Shown in pieces: positions 8,410-15,654 of a stretch of 64,000 nucleotides of DNA (positions are counted from its first letter, which is position 1; every line of letters starts with the position of its first letter). The stretch lies in NCBI RefSeq assembly GCF_010211755.1, contig NZ_PDWR01000003.1, positions 62,001 through 126,000 on the forward strand, read 5' to 3'. This DNA is from Pseudoxanthomonas sangjuensis (lineage in GTDB: Bacteria > Pseudomonadota > Gammaproteobacteria > Xanthomonadales > Xanthomonadaceae). Position numbers and translations under genes: made by a program. The notes under the pieces are model-generated. The model was given only the letters and a program-made list of their open reading frames with translations, did no database searches and had not been told where the DNA came from.

Positions 8410-9306
8410 TCATTTCCGCTGGCCGCGGCCACGGCGGGTGCCCAGCGTCGAAGGATTGCGCACCTGGCTGGCACTGGCGAAGGCGTAGGACAGCACCAGC
8501 GACTGCGCCAGGCACATCGAGGTCGACAGCGAACGGAACTTGCGGATCTCGGCCTCGCGCACCTGCAGCACCAGGTTGGCCGGCTTGGCGATCGGGCTGA
8601 CCAGGCTGTCGCTGATCGACAGCACCTTGCTGCCCGCGTCCACCGCGACGTCGATCAGGTGCGCGGCCTCTTCGGCATACGGGTGGTAACTGACCACCAG
8701 CAACAGGTCGTCGCGGGCGATCCCATGGATCTGCTGCCGGGTCATGCCGCCGACGCTGTCGACCAGCACCGCGCGCTTGTCGACCTGGTGCAGCGAATAC
8801 GCAAGATAAGCCGCGACCGGGAACGAGCGGCGGAAGCCGGCCACGTACACGGTGTCGGCCTGCGCGATCAATTCCACCGCTGCGGCCAGGCTGGCCTTGT
8901 CGACAGTTTCGCCAAGGTGCTGCAGGGCCATGATGTTGCCTTCGACGAACTCCGACAGCACCTGCGACGGCGCGCCGACCTTCTTGCCGTCGACCGCCTT
9001 GGAGAACTCGCGGATGCGCTCGCTGTAGCCCAGCGAGGCGTTCGACGACAGCAGGCCGTCGCGAAACAGCCGTTGCATCTGCGTGGCGCCCTCGAAGCCG
9101 AAGGTCTTGGCGAAGCGCACGATCGCGGACGGCTGCACGCCGGTGCGCTCGGCCAGCACCGCCAGCGTTTCCAGCGCCACCGTGTTGGGCTCGTCGAGCA
9201 CGTAGCGGGCGATCTGCTGCAGTCGCTTGCTCAGCGTCTCGTAGCGGGCAAGGATCGCCGCGCGCAGTTCCTCGGCGGTGTTCGGCGGGGGATTCTTCTC
9301 GGCCAT
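8410..9306 (-). CDS. iolR: RpiR-family transcriptional regulator, probable inositol repressor (IolR)
   Basis: 298 residues from the ATG at 9306 (a GTG nine bases earlier is possible). Residues 1-75 are the RpiR helix-turn-helix (LETLAVLAERTGVQPSAIVRFAKTFGF). Residues about 125-260 are a SIS sugar-phosphate-binding domain (VYVAGFRRSFPVAAYLAY, LLVVSYHPYAEEAAHLID). RpiR-type IolR proteins repress inositol genes in alphaproteobacteria and others. It sits between iolC and the divergent iolG pair and faces a strong palindrome, so autoregulation and control of both units is likely. The effector would be a phosphorylated inositol intermediate; this is inference. Confidence 0.88.
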   Translation of the reverse strand: MAEKNPPPNTAEELRAAILARYETLSKRLQQIARYVLDEPNTVALETLAVLAERTGVQPSAIVRFAKTFGFEGATQMQRLFRDGLLSSNASLGYSERIREFSKAVDGKKVGAPSQVLSEFVEGNIMALQHLGETVDKASLAAAVELIAQADTVYVAGFRRSFPVAAYLAYSLHQVDKRAVLVDSVGGMTRQQIHGIARDDLLLVVSYHPYAEEAAHLIDVAVDAGSKVLSISDSLVSPIAKPANLVLQVREAEIRKFRSLSTSMCLAQSLVLSYAFASASQVRNPSTLGTRRGRGQRK

Positions 9307-9383
9307 TCGGACCACTCTTTGGTGTCGGCTGTCGCCGGTTCAGGGGAGGAGGCGCCGGGGTATGCAGCCGGCACCGTCATCGC

Positions 9384-9418
9384 TATTCTATTCGAATCTG
9401 GAATAGAATATAAATTCC
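9384..9418. promoter_or_regulatory. Palindromic operator between iolR and iolG
   Basis: A perfect inverted repeat, TATTCTATTC (9384-9393), 7-base spacer, GAATAGAATA (9401-9410), lies in an AT-rich island between the divergent iolR and iolG genes. A second inverted repeat, GGAAT (9400-9404) with ATTCC (9414-9418), overlaps it. The right arm contains the -10 like TAGAAT and TATAAA, about 30-40 bp before the iolG start, so binding would occlude initiation. The best reading is the IolR operator. Confidence 0.75.
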
Positions 9419-9446
9419 ATACAACGGAACGACGGCGGGGGACATT

Positions 9447-10430
9447 GTGGAACGAATCGACGTGGCGCTGATCGGCGCCGGGCGCATGGGGCAGATCCAC
9501 GGCCGCAACGCCGCGGCCAATCCCGGCCTGCGGGTCAAGTACGTCGTCGACCCGCGCCCCGGGGCGGCCATGCTGACCCGGGAGCTGGGTGCGCAGCCGG
9601 CGCCGCTGGAACTGGCCCTGGCAGATCCGGCGGTACGCGGCGTGCTCATCTGCAGCACCACCGACTGCCACCTGGAACATGCACTGGCCGCGGCTGCGGC
9701 GGGCAAGGCGATCTTCTGCGAGAAGCCCATCGACCTGGACCTCGACAAGGCGCGCCGGGCGCAGCCGCGGTTCGACGGCGTGCCGTTCCTGCTCGGCTTC
9801 AACCGCCGCTTCGACCCGCATTACCGCGCCCTGAAGCGACGCCTCGAGGCCGGCGAAGCGGGGGCGCTGGAAGCGCTGCACATCGTCAACCACGACCCGG
9901 CCGCCCCCCCGCCCGGCTTCGTTCCCACCAGCGGCGGCCTGTTCAAGGATTTCACCGTGCACGACCTGGACACGGCGCGCTGGCTGCTCGGCGAGGAGCC
10001 GGCGGAAGTGTTCGCGACCGCGAGCTGCCTGGTCGACGCGAGCATCGGCGAACAGGGCGACGTCGACACCGCGCGCACCGTGCTGAAGACCGCCGGCGGC
10101 AGGCTCTGCGTGATCTCGAACACGCGCCGCAGCGGCTGCGGTTACGACCAGCGCATCGAGGCCTACTGCGCGCGCGGCCTGCTCTGCGCCGACAACGTGC
10201 GCATCGATGCGGTGCAGGCCTGGTGCGAAGGCGGCGCGGTCGCGTCGCCGATCCACCCGAATTTCGCCACGCGCTACCGCGAGGCCTACAGCGCGGAAAT
10301 CGACCACTTCGCCGACGTACTGCACGGCCGCGCCGCGCCGCAGATCGGCTACGCCGACGGCATCGTCTCGCTGGTCCTCGCCGAGGCCTGCGCCGCATCG
10401 GTGCGCGACGCTACCGCCATCCAACTCTGA
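9447..10430 (+). CDS. iolG: Inositol 2-dehydrogenase-like oxidoreductase (first of a tandem pair)
   Basis: 327 residues, Gfo/Idh/MocA family. The Rossmann motif is GAGRMGQIH near residue 10. The IolG catalytic set is kept: Lys93 in EKPI, Asp168 and His172 in GGLFKDFTVHD, each four positions before Bacillus IolG Lys97/Asp172/His176. It oxidises myo-inositol (or a stereoisomer) to the keto form with NAD. The start is a GTG preceded by GGGGGA. It is 20 bp from a close paralogue and divergent from iolR. Confidence 0.93.
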   Translation: MERIDVALIGAGRMGQIHGRNAAANPGLRVKYVVDPRPGAAMLTRELGAQPAPLELALADPAVRGVLICSTTDCHLEHALAAAAAGKAIFCEKPIDLDLDKARRAQPRFDGVPFLLGFNRRFDPHYRALKRRLEAGEAGALEALHIVNHDPAAPPPGFVPTSGGLFKDFTVHDLDTARWLLGEEPAEVFATASCLVDASIGEQGDVDTARTVLKTAGGRLCVISNTRRSGCGYDQRIEAYCARGLLCADNVRIDAVQAWCEGGAVASPIHPNFATRYREAYSAEIDHFADVLHGRAAPQIGYADGIVSLVLAEACAASVRDATAIQL

Positions 10431-10450
10431 CCCAGCCCGGGACCCAAGCA

Positions 10451-11428
10451 ATGCACAAGATCGTCCTCATCGGCGCCGGCCGCATCGGCCGCATCCACGG
10501 CAGGAACGCCGCTGCCAACCCGCGCGTCGAGCTGGCCGGCGTGGTCGACGTGGTCGACGCCGCCGCGCAGGCGCTGGCGAAGGAGCATGGCGTGCCGGTG
10601 CGCACGCTCGACGACGCCCTCGCCGACGAAAGCGTCGCCGGCGTGATCGTCGCCAGTTCCACCGACACCCATCTCGACTACAGCCTGCGCGCCGCCGCGG
10701 CCGGCAAGGCGGTCTTCTGCGAGAAGCCGATCGACCAGGACCTGACGCGGGCGAAGTCGGCGGCGAAGGAACTGGCGCGGGCGCGCCTGCTGCTCGCCTT
10801 CAACCGCCGCTTCGACCCGAACTTCCAGGCACTGAAGGCCAAGCTGGATTCCGGCGCGGTCGGCAGGCTGGAAAGCCTGCAGATCACCTCGAACGACCCT
10901 GCCCCGCCGCCGCCGTCCTACGTCGCCGTTTCCGGCGGACTGTTCAAGGACATGGCGATCCACGACTTCGACATGGCGCGCTGGCTGCTCGGCGAGGAGC
11001 CGGTCGAAGTGTATGCCTCCGGCAGCTGCCTGGTCGATCCCGAGATCGGCAAACTCGGCGACGTCGACACCGCGCGCACGGTGCTGAAGACCACCGGCGG
11101 CAGGCTGTGCGTGATCTCGAACAGCCGCCGCAGCGGCTTCGGCTACGACCAGCGCATCGAGGCCTACGCTTCGGCCGGCATGGTCCGCGCCGACAACGTG
11201 CTGGAAAGCACGGTGCAGGCATGGAACGAAAACGGCGCGGCCGCCGACAAATTCCAGAACTTCTTCCTCGACCGCTACGCCGAGGCCTACCGCCGCGAGA
11301 TGGAGCACTTCGCCGACATCCTCGACGGTGCCGCCCCTTCGGTCGGCTACGCCGACGGCGTCGCCGCGCTGGCGCTGGCCGAAGCCGCGGCCGAGTCGAG
11401 CCGGTCCGGCAAGGTGGTCAGGCTATAA
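10451..11428 (+). CDS. iolG: Inositol 2-dehydrogenase-like oxidoreductase (second of a tandem pair)
   Basis: 325 residues, clearly a duplicate of the gene before it over the full length. The Rossmann motif GAGRIGRIHGRNAAANP is almost identical, EKPI (Lys92) and GGLFKDMAIHDFD (Asp167, His171) are conserved, and the C-terminal halves share long identical stretches. It is therefore probably active. One copy may handle myo-inositol and the other scyllo- or chiro-inositol; the sequence does not say which. It is cotranscribed with the first copy. Confidence 0.93.
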   Translation: MHKIVLIGAGRIGRIHGRNAAANPRVELAGVVDVVDAAAQALAKEHGVPVRTLDDALADESVAGVIVASSTDTHLDYSLRAAAAGKAVFCEKPIDQDLTRAKSAAKELARARLLLAFNRRFDPNFQALKAKLDSGAVGRLESLQITSNDPAPPPPSYVAVSGGLFKDMAIHDFDMARWLLGEEPVEVYASGSCLVDPEIGKLGDVDTARTVLKTTGGRLCVISNSRRSGFGYDQRIEAYASAGMVRADNVLESTVQAWNENGAAADKFQNFFLDRYAEAYRREMEHFADILDGAAPSVGYADGVAALALAEAAAESSRSGKVVRL

Positions 11429-11454
11429 GCCCGCGAACATCGTCGCACGCCGCG

Positions 11455-11477
11455 TCGCCCCGCACCGTGCGGGGCGA
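11455..11477 (+). terminator. Hairpin after the iolG pair
   Basis: TCGCCCCGC (11455-11463) pairs with GCGGGGCGA (11469-11477) around a short loop, 26 bp after the second iolG stop. The stem is strong but is followed only by TTCATT, so termination may be partial. Confidence 0.5.
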
Positions 11478-11585
11478 TTCATTCGCATCGATTCGCTGCC
11501 CCATAGGGCGGGGCTTGTGCCGCTGCCCCCGATCCTGCTTTTGCCGCGGACGGCAGCGCCGGATCCAGGCGCCTGCGCGAAAGAA

Positions 11586-11605
11586 GGCCCCGCCCAGGCG
11601 GGGCC
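11586..11605 (-). terminator. Terminator of the histidine-acid phytase gene
   Basis: GGCCCCGCC (11586-11594) and GGCGGGGCC (11597-11605) form a 9-bp stem 14 bp after the phytase stop on the minus strand. There it is followed by the T-rich TTCTTTC, consistent with intrinsic termination. Confidence 0.65.
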
Positions 11606-11619
11606 GGAGAGGATCGATG

Positions 11620-12900
11620 TCAGTGCTTCGGCGCGGTGGCCAGCGGCGCGACCAGCTTGGCGCGAACGCCCCTGGCGAAGTCGTCGAGCCTGCATTCCTT
11701 CGCGCAGCCGGGGATGTCGAGGTAGACGTAGGCCGGCGCGTTGTCGCCGCCCAGTGGCTGCAACTCGCGTACCTGGTCCATCGTCTGCGCGCGGTAGAAG
11801 GCGCGCACGTACTTCGTCCCCGCGGCGTCGGACAGCACCTCGAAGCCGAGTGCGCCGCCCGGCGGCGGATCGTCCTGCGGATAGCCGGGCACGGTCCAGT
11901 GCAGGTCGAGGAAACCGCCGAGGTTGGCGATGTTGGTGTCGTGCCCGACCAGCACGGTCAGCTTCGGGCCGGATTCCATCGCCTCGAGCATCCGTGCCGC
12001 CAGCGGCGAGGCGGCGCGCGCGGCGATGTACGGCGGCCGCGCTTCGTAGCGGAACTTCAGGGTATGGAATTCGAGTAACTTGCCGATCTCGTCGCGCCCC
12101 AGGCGCCCCCAGGCCACGTCCTGCTCCGGCATGCCTTCGAGGTATTCCAGCAGGAAGGTCTGCGCGACGGTGGACGCGGTGCCCAACGGATCGCCGATCG
12201 ACGGCCCGTCGCCCTCTTCGCGCACCAGCCCGGCCGGCTGCCTGGACAGATCGCACGCCGCGGCCTCGGCGCAACCAAACGCGCGGTTGAGCAACGCGAA
12301 CAGTTCCGCATGGCGACGCACCTCCTCGTCCATGCCGCCAGCGGGGGCGAGCGCCTGCGCAGCGCGCAGCGCTTCGTCGGCGTCGATGGGAACCGCGCCG
12401 GCATCGAGCGGATGGAATTCGACGTCGTCCTTCGCCTCCTTCGGGAACGACACGTCGACCGGGCAACCGGGCGCCATCCCTTCGACCAGCGCGCGCGCGG
12501 TGGCCTGCGTGCGCGACTTGGCGCTGGCCGCCACGGCAAGGTCGTCCTTGCCCGGGCAGCGATATTCGGGCAGCAGGCCGCGCTCGATCCAGTGCGTGCG
12601 ATCCCAGGCGCCGAGCAGCTTCACCGCGTCGTGGCCGTGCGGGGTCAGCTCGCCGAAACCGACCGACCACTTCGGCCATTCGCCATCGACCACGCCGTCC
12701 GGTACGAACTTCGCCTTGGTGGGCGGACGCACGCCATGGCGCATCAGCATGACCACGCGCTCGAGCTTGGGTTCGGCGGCCGGACCATCGACGGCGGCCT
12801 TTGCCGCGGCGGCGCCGTCGTGGCGCGCGCAGGCGGACAACGCGAGCGCGATCGCGCCCAGCGCGAACCGCCTTGCGGCGTGCGTTGCATGTTTCGACAT
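11620..12900 (-). CDS. Histidine acid phosphatase, probable phytase, lipoprotein
   Basis: 426 residues. A signal peptide ends in the lipobox LSAC (Cys24), so it is probably anchored to a membrane. The histidine acid phosphatase signature RHGVRPP starts at residue 54 (nucleophile His55), and the distal proton-donor GHDTN is near 318-321. This class (AppA/phytase branch) hydrolyses phosphate monoesters including phytate. An AGGAG lies upstream of the ATG. It follows a TonB receptor on the same strand and sits between inositol genes and a second phytase, which strengthens the phytase reading. Phosphatase class is sure; phytate as substrate is inferred. Confidence 0.9.
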   Translation of the reverse strand: MSKHATHAARRFALGAIALALSACARHDGAAAAKAAVDGPAAEPKLERVVMLMRHGVRPPTKAKFVPDGVVDGEWPKWSVGFGELTPHGHDAVKLLGAWDRTHWIERGLLPEYRCPGKDDLAVAASAKSRTQATARALVEGMAPGCPVDVSFPKEAKDDVEFHPLDAGAVPIDADEALRAAQALAPAGGMDEEVRRHAELFALLNRAFGCAEAAACDLSRQPAGLVREEGDGPSIGDPLGTASTVAQTFLLEYLEGMPEQDVAWGRLGRDEIGKLLEFHTLKFRYEARPPYIAARAASPLAARMLEAMESGPKLTVLVGHDTNIANLGGFLDLHWTVPGYPQDDPPPGGALGFEVLSDAAGTKYVRAFYRAQTMDQVRELQPLGGDNAPAYVYLDIPGCAKECRLDDFARGVRAKLVAPLATAPKH

Positions 12901-12937
12901 CGTTTCGCTCCTGCTGGCTGGAAAACCGGCTGGCCGG

Positions 12938-12961
12938 CCGGAAGCCCGGGCGGGCTTCCGG
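12938..12961 (-). other. Intercistronic hairpin between TonB receptor and phytase
   Basis: CCGGAAGCCC (12938-12947) pairs perfectly with GGGCTTCCGG (12952-12961). On the minus strand a second small hairpin (CCGGC/GCCGG) and TTTT follow. It lies in the 89-bp gap before the phytase start, so it could attenuate or process the shared transcript. Confidence 0.4.
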
Positions 12962-12989
12962 CGGCGCGGCCGCCCTCGAGGGGGCTGGA

Positions 12990-15437
12990 TCAGAACACCA
13001 TGCGCAAGGTCAGCGTCCAGCGCGGCGAGGAACGCTCGCGCTCGACCTCGAACCCGTCCACGTTGTAGGCGGCCTGGTTCCCGATGATTTCCGCTCCGTT
13101 GTCGCCGTCGAAGCCGGACTCGGTCTGGATCGAGCGCGCGTCGAGCAGGTTGCTGCCGGTCAGGCGCAGCATGGTGTGGTCGCCCAGGCGCTTCTCGATG
13201 AACACCTCCAGGTTGCCGTCGTAGAGCTGGTGCTCGATCTCGCCGTAGGTCACGAAGTCCGACTCGCCCTGCTTCTGGTAGCTGGCGCCGATGCTGGCAT
13301 CCCAGGAGGGGATGTTCTGGGTGATGCCTACGTTGTAGACGTAGTCCGGCTGGTAGTCGATGAAGATGTCGCCCCCGCCAGCGGGGTCGTCGCGTTCAGA
13401 ATGCAGCCGCGTGTAGTTGGCGAACACGCCGGTCTCGCTGAGGCCAATGAAGTCCAGCGGCGTGGACAGGTCGAACTCGATGCCGCGCACCTTGGCCTTG
13501 CCGATGTTGGCGTAGCTGTAGACGTTGCCGGGGAAGTCCTCGGGATCGAGGCCGACGCTGTCGGTGCCTTCGCCGGTGTTCACCAGGCCGATCAGGTCGT
13601 CGATGCTGCGCGCGAACAGGTTGACGCCGAACACGCCGCGGCGGCCGATGCGGTGCTCGTAGCCGATGTCGAAGCCGATCGAGGTCTCCTGCTTCAGGCC
13701 GGGGTTGCCGACGGTCACGTCCTCGTCGGCAGGCGATTCCAGCGACAGCGCCGGCACCAGCTGGTCGATGCTCGGGCGGCGCACGGTCTTGGCGACGCTG
13801 AAGCGCAGCTGGTCGCTGTCGTTGATCGACCACCGCAGGTGCGCCGACGGGTTGAGCTGGAATTCATCGCTGCTGGCGCTGCCCTCGGAGGTTTCCTCGA
13901 GCGTGCCGGCCTCGTAGAACGCGGTGGCGAAGGATTGCTCGGTCTTGGTGCTTTCCGCGCGCAGGCCGGTCTCCAGGGTCACGTTGTCGGAGAGCTTCCA
14001 CTTCAGCACGCCGTAGGCGTCGAGGCGGCGTTCCTGGTAGTCGAACTGGCCGTCGTTGATGGTGATGTCCTCTTCGTCGTCCATGTCGTCGCTGACCACC
14101 AGGCGGTAGTCGCGGTCCTTGCGCTTGGCGCTGATGCCGAACTTGCCCGAGACCCGGTCGCCGAAGTCGCGGGCGTAGGACAGGCCGGCCAGCCATTCGC
14201 CGTCTTCGGCGTCGTTCACTTCGCGGTTGACCAGGTTGCCCGGCTCGTCCTCGAAGGTATCCTCGATGCCGTCGTCGTCGAAGCGGTTGTACGACAGCTC
14301 CGCCTTCCAGGTGCCGCCGCCGGCCTTGCTGGTCAGCAGCGCGGCAAGGCCGTGGCTCTTCTGCTGGAAGTGGGCGTCCTGCAGCTCGATCGCCGGATCT
14401 TCCAGGTCGAGGCCGCCGACGCTGCCGTCGCCCTCGAACTCGCGGGTGTCTTCGTGTTCGCGGCGGTCGGTGGTCAGGTAGAAGGCATCGAAGCGCAGCG
14501 AGGTCTCCTCGGACAACAGGAAGGTGGCGTCGCCGTTGAACGACTTGTCCTCGCTGTCGCGCCAGTCGCTCTGCTCGGTGCGTTCCACCGCGCTGGACTG
14601 CGATGCGTCGTCCCAGCGCTCGAGGCGGCGGCCGGTGCCGTGCGCCGCCACTTCCTCGGCGAATCCGACCGAATCCTCCTCGAACACTTCCTCGACCGCA
14701 TGCTTCTCGTTGAAGCGCTTCTGCGCGTCCAGCGTCAACGACCAGAACGCGGTCTCGGACTGGTTGCGTCCCGACCACGACACCGAGGCATTGGGACGGT
14801 TCTTGCCCGAAGCCTGGTCGTGGCTGACGCCGATGCGCGCGATCACGCCCGGCGGCAGGCTTTCGCCGTCCTTCAAGATGATGTTGATGGTGCCGCCGAC
14901 GCCCTGGCTGTCGATGTCGGCGCTGGGCGCGCGCACGATCTCGATGCGGTCGATGATTTCGGCCGGGATACGGTCGACGAACACGGTGCGGTCGTTGCCC
15001 GCGCCGGGGATCGGGCGGCCGTTGACCAGCACCTGGGTGTAGCCCAGGCCGAGGCCGCGCAACTGCGGCGCGTCGGATTCGCCGATGTCGCTGGTGAAAG
15101 CGACCCCGGGCACGCGGCGCAGCTGGTCGCCGACCGAGACCGGCTCGAATTTCTGGAAGAACTCGCGGCCGTACACCAACTGCGGGGCCGTCGTTTCCGC
15201 GCGGTCGCGGTACTGGATCTGGCCCGTGACGATCACCGACTTCAGGTCGGTGACCTGGCCTTCCTGCGCCTGCGTTGCCGCCGGCGCGGCCACCGGATCC
15301 TCCCCCTGCGATGCGGACGCGGCCTCCTGCCCGTCGACCTCCTGCCCGTCGGCATCCTGGGCAAAGGCCTGCCCGGGCGCGATCGCGAGACTGCTCAAAA
15401 CGAACGCCGTCAGCGTATTCCTACGGATCTTGCGCAT
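12990..15437 (-). CDS. TonB-dependent outer-membrane receptor, probably of the phytate/inositol island
   Basis: 815 residues. Signal peptide cleaved after GQAFA, then an acidic Q/E/A-rich linker, a TonB-box-like stretch (DLKSVIVTGQ), a plug domain (residues about 70-190, with LVNGRPIPGAGNDRTVFVDRIP and GVGGTINIILK) and a large beta barrel ending in the terminal phenylalanine (TLRMVF). The ATG at 15437 is preceded by GGGAGGG; an upstream GTG ten codons earlier lacks this. It precedes the histidine-acid phytase on the same strand and is divergent from the beta-propeller phytase, so uptake of phytate, lower inositol phosphates or their metal complexes is likely. Confidence 0.93.
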   Translation of the reverse strand: MRKIRRNTLTAFVLSSLAIAPGQAFAQDADGQEVDGQEAASASQGEDPVAAPAATQAQEGQVTDLKSVIVTGQIQYRDRAETTAPQLVYGREFFQKFEPVSVGDQLRRVPGVAFTSDIGESDAPQLRGLGLGYTQVLVNGRPIPGAGNDRTVFVDRIPAEIIDRIEIVRAPSADIDSQGVGGTINIILKDGESLPPGVIARIGVSHDQASGKNRPNASVSWSGRNQSETAFWSLTLDAQKRFNEKHAVEEVFEEDSVGFAEEVAAHGTGRRLERWDDASQSSAVERTEQSDWRDSEDKSFNGDATFLLSEETSLRFDAFYLTTDRREHEDTREFEGDGSVGGLDLEDPAIELQDAHFQQKSHGLAALLTSKAGGGTWKAELSYNRFDDDGIEDTFEDEPGNLVNREVNDAEDGEWLAGLSYARDFGDRVSGKFGISAKRKDRDYRLVVSDDMDDEEDITINDGQFDYQERRLDAYGVLKWKLSDNVTLETGLRAESTKTEQSFATAFYEAGTLEETSEGSASSDEFQLNPSAHLRWSINDSDQLRFSVAKTVRRPSIDQLVPALSLESPADEDVTVGNPGLKQETSIGFDIGYEHRIGRRGVFGVNLFARSIDDLIGLVNTGEGTDSVGLDPEDFPGNVYSYANIGKAKVRGIEFDLSTPLDFIGLSETGVFANYTRLHSERDDPAGGGDIFIDYQPDYVYNVGITQNIPSWDASIGASYQKQGESDFVTYGEIEHQLYDGNLEVFIEKRLGDHTMLRLTGSNLLDARSIQTESGFDGDNGAEIIGNQAAYNVDGFEVERERSSPRWTLTLRMVF

Positions 15438-15503
15438 TGTGTGGTCCCTCCCGAGGACATTCACCACCGGCCGGACGATGGCCCGGCCCAGGCGGCTGCG
15501 CGC

Positions 15504-15544
15504 AGATTACGAACAAACATTCCAAAATGCAAATGAAATGGAAT
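15504..15544. promoter_or_regulatory. Promoter/operator region between TonB receptor and beta-propeller phytase
   Basis: On the minus strand TTGCAT (15532-15527), a 17-base spacer and TAATCT (15509-15504) form a promoter for the receptor. An inverted repeat ATTCCA (15519-15524) / TGGAAT (15539-15544) straddles its -35 box. The TTGCATTTT core also occurs at the iolC promoter, and GGAAT/ATTCC half-sites occur at the iolG operator, hinting at common control. No strong plus-strand promoter is clear, though TTGCAA occurs at 15550. Confidence 0.5.
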
Positions 15545-15654
15545 TTTTCTTGCAAAGCAGCATGGTTCATGCCATCTTTCCGGGCCATGACCGGATCGCC
15601 AGACAGGCGCCACGCCCTGGCGTGACGCGCATTCATCGGCCATGGGAGGAGACG

